A stretch of DNA of 11,608 nt from a bacterium. Its GTDB lineage: Bacteria > Bacillota_I > Bacilli_A > RF39 > UBA660. Shown piece after piece: positions 6,149 through 11,608 of this stretch (position 1 is the stretch's first letter; every line of letters begins with the position of its first letter). The position numbers and the translations under genes are program-made. The DNA lies in assembly GCA_029012525.1 (NCBI GenBank), contig JAQXMG010000053.1:1-11608 (forward strand), read 5' to 3'. A model generated the notes under the pieces. It worked only from the letters and a program-made list of their open reading frames with translations. It was not told where the DNA came from and did no database searches.

Positions 6149-7646
6149 AATAAAAGTAATAATAATTTCTTTTATTGTAGCAATAATAAGTTTTGTATTT
6201 GTTGTAATAACAGATACTAGTTATACTTATTATGGAGCTCAAAAAGTTTATAGAGTTTATTTAAATGGAGAATCAATTGGATTAATAAAAAATCCAGAAA
6301 AACTTAATAAATATATCAATAATGAACAAACAAAATTAAAAGAAAAATATAACGTAGAAAATGTTTATGCTCCATCAGGACTTGAGATAAAACAAGAATT
6401 AACTTATGATGAAAAAATTAAAGATGCTAAAGAAATATATGATGAAATCAAAGATATTGAATCATTTACAATAAAAGGATATGTAATTACAATTTATAAA
6501 GAAGAATTAAAGGAAAATAAAAATAATGGAGAAGAGGAAACTCCTGCTGAAAAAATTTTAAGTAATACTATATATGTTTTAGATAAGCAAATATTTTTAG
6601 ATTCATTAGATGAAACAATTTTAGCTTTTATTGATGAAGAAGATTACAATAATTATTTAAATGAAGAACAAAAAGAAATAGGTGAAATGGAAGAAGGAGA
6701 AAAAATAGACAATGTTTATTTAAAAGAAGACATTTATATAAAAGAGGATTATATTTCGGTATCAGAACAAATTTTTACCGATAGTAGTAGTTTATCACAA
6801 TATCTTTTATATGGAAGTTTAGATAATCTTAAAACATATAAAGTAAAATCAGGGGATACTGTTTCATCTATTGCAGAAACAAATCAACTAAATACTCGTG
6901 AATTTTTGATAGCTAATAAAGACATTTCTAGTGTTGATACTTTACTTTTTTCAGGTCAAGAAGTAATTGTAAACCTTATTAATCCAGTTTTAACTGTAGT
7001 TGAAGAAAAAACTGAAGTCGAGTTTAAAGAGAAAAAATATAAAACAGAAATTATTGAAGATAAAACAATATATGTTGGTCATAGTCAAGTTATTCAATCA
7101 GGAGTTAATGGTGAAGAATTAGTTACTACTAAAGTATATAAAGAAAATGGTAAGGTTCAAACTGCCTTAGTTATTAATTCTATTGAAACAAAGCCTACGG
7201 TTAATAGAGTCGTAAAAACAGGAAGCAGAACTGAATATATTATAGGTAATGCTGGAATTTGGGCATGGCCTACAAGAAGTGGATACTATATAAGTACATA
7301 CTATGGTTGGGATTATGATCTTGGTTATCGAAGATATCATCAAGCTCTTGATATAACTGGTACTGGTTGTGGATCTCCAATTTATGCAGCAAATGATGGA
7401 ACTGTTGAAAAGGTAGAATATCAAGGAAATGGTTTAGGAAATTATATTGTAATTAATCATAATAATGGTTATAGAACTTGGTATGCTCATCTTGCTGATA
7501 GAGGTAATGTATCGGTAGGACAAGGTGTAGAAATGGGACAAGTAATAGGAAGAATGGGTACAACAGGTTATTCAACAGGATGTCATTTGCATTTTATTAC
7601 AGAATACAATGGTAATAAATTTGATCCATTCCAATTATATAAATAA
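6141..7646 (+). CDS. Membrane-anchored LysM-G5-M23 peptidoglycan endopeptidase
   Basis: I prefer start TTG 6141 (501 residues) because AGAGGG (6127-6132) lies eight bases upstream. GTG 6132 would add three residues but has no ribosome binding site. Residues 2-23 form one membrane helix with the body outside the cell. An acidic, lysine-rich stalk region (~90-210) leads to a LysM domain (YKVKSGDTVSSIAETNQL, 233-250), then a G5-like domain (~288-360), then a zinc peptidase M23 domain. The zinc and active-site motifs are complete: HQALD (400-404), WYAHL (447-451) and HLHF (482-485). It is expected to cleave peptide cross-bridges of peptidoglycan during growth or division. It sits between dnaB and walJ, where Bacillus carries purA and the WalRK regulon genes, so co-expression with replication and wall genes is likely. 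The substrate bond cannot be read from sequence. Confidence 0.88.
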   Translation: MNKIKVIIISFIVAIISFVFVVITDTSYTYYGAQKVYRVYLNGESIGLIKNPEKLNKYINNEQTKLKEKYNVENVYAPSGLEIKQELTYDEKIKDAKEIYDEIKDIESFTIKGYVITIYKEELKENKNNGEEETPAEKILSNTIYVLDKQIFLDSLDETILAFIDEEDYNNYLNEEQKEIGEMEEGEKIDNVYLKEDIYIKEDYISVSEQIFTDSSSLSQYLLYGSLDNLKTYKVKSGDTVSSIAETNQLNTREFLIANKDISSVDTLLFSGQEVIVNLINPVLTVVEEKTEVEFKEKKYKTEIIEDKTIYVGHSQVIQSGVNGEELVTTKVYKENGKVQTALVINSIETKPTVNRVVKTGSRTEYIIGNAGIWAWPTRSGYYISTYYGWDYDLGYRRYHQALDITGTGCGSPIYAANDGTVEKVEYQGNGLGNYIVINHNNGYRTWYAHLADRGNVSVGQGVEMGQVIGRMGTTGYSTGCHLHFITEYNGNKFDPFQLYK

Positions 7647-8386
7647 TGAAAGTAACTGTTTTAAAAAGTGGTTCTAAAGGTAATTCAACTTTAATTGAAA
7701 CAACTAATTTAAATATTTTAATTGATGCTGGAATTACCTTGAAAGAACTGCAAGAATATAAAAATGATATTAAAATAGACATTGTATTTATAACCCATAG
7801 TCATACTGACCATACCAGTGGTTTAAAAAGAATTTACAAATATTATAATCCTATTATTTATACAAGAAATGATATTGTTTTAAATAGTAGTGAATTTAAA
7901 TCTTTATATTTAGAAAAAGAAATATTTATAGATAATTTAGATATAATAAGTTTTAATCTTTCTCATGATAGCGATTGTATAGGTTTTTTAATTAAAGATT
8001 TAAATGATGATAATGAACTTGTTTATATTACTGATACCGGTTATATTAATAAAAAAATACTTGATATTATAAAAAATAAAAATACTTATATTATAGAAAG
8101 TAATCATGATATTGAAATGTTAAGAAACGGTCCTTATCCTTTTTATTTAAAACAGAGAATTTTAAGTGATACTGGGCATTTATCAAATAAAGATTGCTGT
8201 AGATATTTAAAAGATTTAATAGGTAGTAATACTAAAAATATTATTCTTGCTCATTTAAGTGAGAATAATAATACTAAAGATAAGGCTTTAGAAGAAATAA
8301 ATAATATGATAAATGAAAATTGTATAAAAGATGTTAACATCTTTGTGGCAGAACAACATAAAAATTTAAGAAAAATTGAGGTATAG
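7646..8386 (+). CDS. walJ: WalJ/YycJ-like metallo-beta-lactamase-fold hydrolase
   Basis: This 246-residue protein begins KVTVLKSGSKGNSTLIET, the usual YycJ opening, with ILIDAG (24-29) and the metal motif HSHTDH (51-56). Further metal ligands are likely in LSHDSDCIGF (~109-118), YITDTGY and the C-terminal ILAHLSENN. The family binds two metal ions. B. subtilis YycJ has been linked to DNA or RNA end processing and to coordination of division with replication, so the precise substrate is uncertain. The start codon overlaps the stop of the peptidase gene by one base (TAATG), and no ribosome binding site is visible, so translation is probably coupled. The gene is slightly shorter than the Bacillus protein (~264 residues). 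Confidence 0.88.
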   Translation: MKVTVLKSGSKGNSTLIETTNLNILIDAGITLKELQEYKNDIKIDIVFITHSHTDHTSGLKRIYKYYNPIIYTRNDIVLNSSEFKSLYLEKEIFIDNLDIISFNLSHDSDCIGFLIKDLNDDNELVYITDTGYINKKILDIIKNKNTYIIESNHDIEMLRNGPYPFYLKQRILSDTGHLSNKDCCRYLKDLIGSNTKNIILAHLSENNNTKDKALEEINNMINENCIKDVNIFVAEQHKNLRKIEV

Positions 8387-8842
8387 ATGATAAAGGTAAT
8401 AGTCTTAGGTAAAATAAAAGAAAAATATTTAAAAGAAATGATTGATGATTATCAAAAAAGAATAAAAAAATATACTAATCTTGAGATAATAGAATTAGAG
8501 GATTATAAAGATAATGATAAAAAGGTTTGCTTAACAAAAGAAAAAGAACTAATTTTAAAGAAAATAAACGATAAAGATAATTTAGTTATACTTGATATAA
8601 ATGGTAAAGAAATGGATAGTATATCTTTTTCAAAGTTTATTGAACATGAATTATCATATAATAGTAATATTACTTTTTTAATTGGATCATCAAATGGAAT
8701 AGATGATAGTATAAAACTTCTCACAAACAAAAAAATATCTTTTTCAAAAATGACTTTTCCTCATGGATTATTTAGAACTATGCTTTTAGAACAAATTTAT
8801 CGCAGTTTTAAAATATTAAATAATGAAACGTATCATAAATAG
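8387..8842 (+). CDS. rlmH: 23S rRNA pseudouridine-1915 N3-methyltransferase RlmH
   Basis: At 151 residues it is close to the family's ~159. It is a SPOUT-class knotted methyltransferase: the N-terminus IKVIVLGKIKEKYLKEMIDDYQKRI is typical, LVILDINGKEMDSISFS (66-82) precedes the knot, and FLIGSSNG (97-104) corresponds to the S-adenosylmethionine loop (usually IGGS.G). The C-terminus MTFPHGLFRTMLLEQIYRS and the terminal YHK are diagnostic. It methylates pseudouridine 1915 in helix 69 of 23S rRNA on assembled 70S ribosomes. The gene starts directly after the walJ stop, with TGAGGT about seven bases upstream. Walj-rlmH adjacency is standard in Firmicutes. No clear terminator follows the gene. Confidence 0.95.
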   Translation: MIKVIVLGKIKEKYLKEMIDDYQKRIKKYTNLEIIELEDYKDNDKKVCLTKEKELILKKINDKDNLVILDINGKEMDSISFSKFIEHELSYNSNITFLIGSSNGIDDSIKLLTNKKISFSKMTFPHGLFRTMLLEQIYRSFKILNNETYHK

Positions 8843-8886
8843 TGATATGTTTTTATTTTTTTAATTAACAAAATGTTTTTGTCAAT

Positions 8887-8915
8887 TTGACATTTCTTTT
8901 AATTTGTAATATAAT
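8887..8915 (+). promoter_or_regulatory. Consensus sigma-A promoter facing right, with palindrome at the -35
   Basis: TTGACA (8887-8892), a 17-base spacer and TATAAT (8910-8915) match the consensus at all 12 positions. The palindrome TGTCA-ATT-TGACA (8880-8892) overlaps the -35 and could be an operator. No open reading frame with a ribosome binding site follows within 200 bases; the next rightward signal is the terminator at 9105-9142. Confidence 0.75.
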
Positions 8916-9047
8916 ATGCATCGAGCAGAGAGAAATTTAATATGTAATTTATCTTGACAATTATATTTTAACAATGTTAATATCTAATTATAGAAAAGAT
9001 TTATTTTAACTTTTCTGTTGTATATCTCTATGGCTTATGAATATACT

Positions 9048-9090
9048 AAAAAGGAGACATCCTAATTTTTGCGTGTTAGGTGTTGTCTCC
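9048..9090 (-). terminator. Terminator of the small leftward gene
   Basis: Read leftward, GGAGACA (9090-9084) and TGTCTCC (9059-9053) form a 7-bp outer stem and CCTAA/TTAGG an inner 5-bp stem around a 10-base loop, with a small asymmetric bulge. TTTTT (9052-9048) follows at once. Confidence 0.65.
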
Positions 9091-9104
9091 GATTATCTTT
9101 GGAT

Positions 9105-9142
9105 TGCACCCATACTACTAAATGTAGTTAGGTGCATTTTTT
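9105..9142 (+). terminator. Rightward terminator after the candidate RNA
   Basis: TGCACC (9105-9110) pairs with GGTGCA (9131-9136); an inner ACTAC/GTAGT stem (9114-9118, 9124-9128) closes a TAAAT loop. TTTTTT (9137-9142) follows. The hairpin overlaps the last codons of the opposing small gene. Confidence 0.65.
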
Positions 9143-9240
9143 GTTAGTCTTTCTTTGAAAGTTTTTCGACTAATAATAGTATAACTATTACTGCCAATAG
9201 GTATTCCATTTCTGTAATTCCTTCTCTTATTATCTCTCAT
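9118..9240 (-). CDS. Small basic protein of unknown function (40 residues)
   Basis: The evidence is the translation signal. AAAGGAGGTGG, an almost full complement of the 16S rRNA tail (GGAGG at 9252-9248), lies seven bases before ATG 9240-9238. An extended frame starting at 9342 would place this site inside the gene, so I reject it. The peptide MRDNKRRNYRNGIPIGSNSY... ends KNAPNYI. It is rich in Arg, Lys and Asn, especially in the first ten residues, with no hydrophobic segment, so it is not a membrane toxin-like peptide. I recognise no family. It has its own promoter (9342-9314) and terminator (9090-9048). CCTCC in its leader (minus strand, 9280-9276) could pair with the ribosome binding site and hold translation down. 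Confidence 0.6.
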   Translation of the reverse strand: MRDNKRRNYRNGIPIGSNSYTIISRKTFKERLTKNAPNYI

Positions 9241-9313
9241 CGGACCACCTCCTTTGCAAAAATTTAATTTTACTCGGAGGAAACACCTAACTATTAGAAT
9301 ATCTCTTAATAAA

Positions 9314-9342
9314 ATATTATCAAAGGATGTATGTAAAGTCAA
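9314..9342 (-). promoter_or_regulatory. Predicted promoter of the small leftward gene
   Basis: On the minus strand TTGACT (9342-9337) is followed after 17 bases by TAATAT (9319-9314), or after 15 bases by GATAAT (9321-9316). It gives a leader of roughly 70 bases containing one arm of the inverted repeat and the strong ribosome binding site. Confidence 0.5.
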
Positions 9343-9540
9343 TAAATATTATCTAGAATATTATAATTGTTTATGATGTAAATGTTAAAAAACACCCAAA
9401 ACATTTGCTAAAGAAAATATTAAATTTAATAAAGAGAGATATAATCAGTCAAGTGAATTTCTTAGAGAGTATTATGGTGGAAAAAGGATAGATTTACTAA
9501 AATAAAAAGAAGAAATCACTTTGTTATTTCATATAATTAA
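9343..9540 (+). other. Intergenic region with a possible gene-end remnant
   Basis: No complete gene is visible. A rightward frame without a start codon, from about 9388 to TAA near 9505, reads FAKENIKFNKERYNQ and then SSEFLREYYGGKRIDLLK. Its composition looks protein-like, so it may be the tail of a decayed gene. No ATG, ribosome binding site or family supports it. Confidence 0.2.
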
Positions 9541-10812
9541 GTGGTGATTATTATAAAAACTATTAACGATATCTTATGGATTTTGGTAGTGATAGTAATT
9601 TTACTTAATTCAATTTATTTTTCTATTAAACTTAGATTTCCTCAGTTAAAAATAAAAGCAATGTTAAAAACTTTAACAGACGAAGAAAAAACAGATGGAA
9701 TATCAAGTCTTGATACTTTGTTTATGTCTTTGGCTGCAAAAATAGGAGTTGGCTCTTTAGCGGGAGTTGCTTTTTCTATTTATTATGGTGGAATTGGCAC
9801 TTTATTTTGGATATTTATTTTTTCATTTTTTATAGCAATAAATAGCTATTTAGAAAATTATTTGGCTATAAAATATAAAATAAATGATGGTAAGTATTAT
9901 AAAGGAGGTCCTGCATACTATATTAAAAATGGTTTAAATAATAAAGTATTATCTTATATTTATGCAATAATCTTAATATTTACGTTTTTGTTTGGATTTT
10001 TAACAATTCAAAATAACACTATTACTAAATTTGTTAATATTTCATATCAAATTCCTATAGTTATTACATCGTTTATAGTAACAATGATATCTTTTTACTT
10101 TATTTTGAGAGGACTAAAATCTATTTCTTCTTTATGTAATAAAATTGTTCCTGTTATGAGTATTGTCTATTTAATTATAGGAATAATAATTTTAATTTTA
10201 AATTTTAATCACGTGGGAGAGTTTTTAACAGAAATTGTTAATAACGCATTTAATCATAAATCGTTTTTAACAGGTTTTATTAGTTCACTTATAATCGGTA
10301 TTCAAAAAAGTATCTTTTCAAGTGAAGCAGGAGTTGGAACTGGTGCAATAGCAAGTGCTACAACATCATGTAGTGATCCAAAAAAACAAGGTATTATAGG
10401 AATTATAGGGACCTATTTTATTAATATTGTCATAACATTTTTAACAGGTATAATTATTTATTTTAGTAATTACAAAGAAGTTTTTTTTAGTAATATTAAT
10501 GGTATTGAAATAACTTCATATGCTTTTTCTTATCATTTGGGAGAATTTGGTTCTTTAATACTTCTTATTTTAATAGTTTTATTTGCTTTTTCAAGTATTG
10601 TAACAGGTTATTATTACTTAGAAAGTAATTTGAAAATATTTACATCAAATAAAATATTAATTCTTATTTTAAAACTTATAACTATAATAGTTTTGTTTTA
10701 TGGGGGAATTATTTCTTCTAACACTATCTGGAATATAATTGATTGGTGTATTGGTATTTTGCTTTTAATAAATATTTATTCGATATTTAAATTAAGAGAT
10801 GAAATCAAGTGA
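9541..10812 (+). CDS. AGCS-family sodium:alanine/glycine symporter
   Basis: This 423-residue, very hydrophobic protein has about ten membrane helices. The AGCS family signature is present: GISSLDTLFMSLAAKIGVGSLAGVA (53-77) matches 'giSsFqala.alaarVGtGNiaGVa', and KGGPAYYIKNGL (121-132) and SSEAGVGTGAIASATTSCSDPKKQG (260-284) match the second and third conserved blocks. The family imports alanine, glycine or related small amino acids with Na+. The usual Asn in 'GTGNIAGV' is Ser here (GVGSLAGV), which may alter ion or substrate binding. The start is uncertain. GTG 9541 has no upstream ribosome binding site, and GGTGAT at 9543-9548 could instead serve a downstream non-ATG start; the first conserved helix begins near residue 8 either way. 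The gene appears to be transcribed alone. Confidence 0.85.
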   Translation: MVIIIKTINDILWILVVIVILLNSIYFSIKLRFPQLKIKAMLKTLTDEEKTDGISSLDTLFMSLAAKIGVGSLAGVAFSIYYGGIGTLFWIFIFSFFIAINSYLENYLAIKYKINDGKYYKGGPAYYIKNGLNNKVLSYIYAIILIFTFLFGFLTIQNNTITKFVNISYQIPIVITSFIVTMISFYFILRGLKSISSLCNKIVPVMSIVYLIIGIIILILNFNHVGEFLTEIVNNAFNHKSFLTGFISSLIIGIQKSIFSSEAGVGTGAIASATTSCSDPKKQGIIGIIGTYFINIVITFLTGIIIYFSNYKEVFFSNINGIEITSYAFSYHLGEFGSLILLILIVLFAFSSIVTGYYYLESNLKIFTSNKILILILKLITIIVLFYGGIISSNTIWNIIDWCIGILLLINIYSIFKLRDEIK

Positions 10813-10950
10813 TTTTTTTGATAATATAAAAAAATTTTTATTTAATTAATATAAAAATAACATTTTTTATTCTATTTATTGAAATGAAATCACAAAAAGA
10901 TGAACATATAATTAAAAATAATATTAATTTTGACAAAATTTTACTATAAT
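10813..10950 (+). other. Very AT-rich intergenic region
   Basis: No gene, RNA or confident terminator is seen. TATAAT at 10945-10950 has no suitably spaced -35. TTGACA at 10930-10935 is only nine bases before it, so the two do not form a promoter together. Confidence 0.4.
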
Positions 10951-11164
10951 GTGCTCATTATAAATATTTTAATTAAAAAATATATAATTAATATTATATC
11001 AAGTAAAACTTCCGTAAAAATAGATGTAATATTATATTTAGAATCTAATAATATGTTAGATAGTAAAAAAAAGTATTAAAATTTTAACAACAAAAGATAA
11101 AAATATGTTTTATAATATAAGTAATGATATTTTAAATTTAGAAGTGGGAGAAGTAAATTTATGA
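10951..11164 (+). pseudogene. Possible frameshifted small gene just upstream of ung
   Basis: One frame from GTG 10951 ends at TAA 11077-11079 and contains TSVKIDVILYLESNNMLDSKK. The +1-shifted frame past the run of eight A (11065-11072) then continues SIKILTTKDKNMFYNISNDI and ends EVGEVNL at TGA 11162-11164. Joined across the A run, they form one plausible reading frame. Its stop overlaps the ung start codon (ATGA), typical of coupled genes. It could be a frameshift mutation, a sequencing error in the homopolymer, or programmed slippage. The family is not recognised, and in such AT-rich DNA chance open frames are common. Confidence 0.28.
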
Positions 11165-11608
11165 TAACAAAAAAATGGGATGAAATATTAAAAGATGAAT
11201 ATAAAAAAGATTATTTTAAAAAATTGGTTAGTGATATAAGACATGAATATCAAATTCATACAGTTTATCCTAAGGCTAGTGATGTTTTTAATTCCATGAA
11301 ATATACAGATTTTGATGATATTAAAGTTGTGATTATAGGTCAAGATCCTTATCATGGCGAAGGAGAAGCACACGGTCTTTCTTTTTCTGTTTTAGATGGG
11401 GTAAAACTTCCTCCTTCACTTGTTAATATTTTTAAAGAATTAAAAGATGATTTAGGTTATGAAATGCCAAAATCAGGTTGTCTTATCAAATGGGCTAAAG
11501 AAGGAGTTCTTTTATTAAATAGTATCTTAACTGTTGAGAAAGATAAACCATTATCTCATAAAAAATATGGATGGGAAACTTTTACTGATGCTATAATTAA
11601 AAAAATAA
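11161..11608 (+). CDS. ung: Uracil-DNA glycosylase, N-terminal part (3' end outside window)
   Basis: The first 149 codons are present, and the frame is still open at the window edge. Family 1 Ung motifs are clear: VVIIGQDPYHGEGEAHGLSF covers the catalytic water-activating loop GQDPYHG (60-66, general base Asp62) and the uracil-stacking Phe (75). PPSLVNIFKEL (84-94) and GVLLLNSILTVE (115-126) supply the uracil-binding Asn (120). The DNA-intercalation motif HPSPLS would lie outside the window, since full proteins are ~220 residues. The enzyme removes uracil from DNA to start base-excision repair. GGGAG at 11146-11150 precedes ATG 11161, which overlaps the stop of a possible upstream small frame. 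Confidence 0.95.
   Translation, partial: MITKKWDEILKDEYKKDYFKKLVSDIRHEYQIHTVYPKASDVFNSMKYTDFDDIKVVIIGQDPYHGEGEAHGLSFSVLDGVKLPPSLVNIFKELKDDLGYEMPKSGCLIKWAKEGVLLLNSILTVEKDKPLSHKKYGWETFTDAIIKKI

Larger units (their letters stand above)
8921..9142 (+). ncRNA. Candidate structured non-coding RNA (~220 nt)
   Basis: It is bounded by a consensus promoter and a hairpin terminator and contains no credible gene. Possible helices are GCAUCGAGC-AGAGA near the 5' end with UCUCUAUGGCUUAUG around 9026-9040 (imperfect), AGAAAAG/CUUUUCU around 8992-9016, and GGAGACA (9053-9059) with UGUCUCC (9084-9090). The first two would give a long rod with internal bubbles. A 6S-like RNA is one possibility, but no diagnostic sequence is seen and I do not assign a family. 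Its 3' end overlaps the small leftward gene at 9118-9240, so it could also act as an antisense RNA on it. Confidence 0.4.
9075..9291. repeat. Inverted repeat flanking the 40-residue gene
   Basis: GTTAGGTGTTGTCTCCG (9075-9091) is inverted as CGGAGGAAACACCTAAC (9275-9291); 15 of 17 bases pair. TTAGGTG also occurs at 9128-9134 next to the rightward terminator. The pair spans 217 bp, like the ends of a tiny non-autonomous element, but I see no target-site duplication. On the leftward transcript the two arms would be in the leader and in the terminator. Confidence 0.5.

Noticed and set aside
8921..9142. T-box or known riboswitch leader
   Set aside because: I see no T-box UGGNACC sequence or recognisable riboswitch core, and a terminator plus an opposing gene separate it from the symporter gene.
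9118..9342. 74-residue version of the small leftward gene
   Set aside because: The long frame starts within its predicted promoter and would bury a near-perfect ribosome binding site inside the coding region. The 40-residue form starting at 9240 fits better.
10930..10950. Promoter formed by TTGACA and TATAAT upstream of ung
   Set aside because: The two hexamers are only nine bases apart, far too close for one sigma-A promoter.
1..11608. CRISPR array, tRNA or rRNA genes
   Set aside because: No regularly spaced direct repeats and no tRNA- or rRNA-like sequence were seen on either strand.

Overview
The window comes from a low-GC Firmicutes-type bacterium. The DNA is strongly AT-rich, genes start behind AGGAGG-type ribosome binding sites, and TGG rather than in-frame TGA encodes tryptophan, so TGA is a stop. 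The block DHH phosphoesterase (GdpP position), rplI, dnaB, then walJ and rlmH is a classic Firmicutes arrangement. The compact gene set suggests an uncultured, host-associated member of the Bacilli or a Mollicutes-like lineage; the lineage is an inference.

Positions 1-227 are the 3' end of an RNase R gene. Positions 292-3276 are an accessory island. It holds a large exported protein whose last ~55 residues lie in a sharply GC-rich segment (about 57% GC by hand count), ending in a C-type-lectin/FGE-like 'NGS.AGVF...SFR.AL' tail typical of diversity-generating retroelement (DGR) variable regions. Next comes an orphan protein resembling the mismatch-binding domain I of MutS, then a second, largely non-coding GC-rich copy of the variable segment. 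Both copies carry the stop codon inside a perfect hairpin, followed by a second hairpin with a GGTTA loop; one base pair of the second hairpin covaries between copies. No reverse transcriptase is present. The island is therefore best read as a DGR target plus accessory gene plus template-like (or second variable) repeat whose reverse transcriptase acts from elsewhere or was lost. A silent-cassette gene-conversion system is the main alternative.

Positions 3277-8842 are core genes. A strong terminator and a promoter separate the island from a rightward operon: a DHH-DHHA1 phosphoesterase (the catalytic half of GdpP only), ribosomal protein L9, replicative helicase DnaB, a membrane-anchored LysM-G5-M23 cell-wall peptidase, WalJ-like metallo-hydrolase and the 23S rRNA methyltransferase RlmH. 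Spacing is tight, with overlaps at dnaB/peptidase and peptidase/walJ.

Positions 8843-9540 hold no large gene but are rich in signals: a near-consensus rightward promoter leading to a terminator (candidate structured RNA), and opposite it a leftward 40-residue basic protein with a near-ideal Shine-Dalgarno sequence, its own promoter and its own terminator. An inverted repeat pairs the leader of that small gene with its terminator arm. Positions 9541-10812 encode an AGCS-family sodium:amino-acid symporter. Positions 10813-11160 are very AT-rich with a possible frameshifted gene remnant, and the window ends inside ung (uracil-DNA glycosylase).
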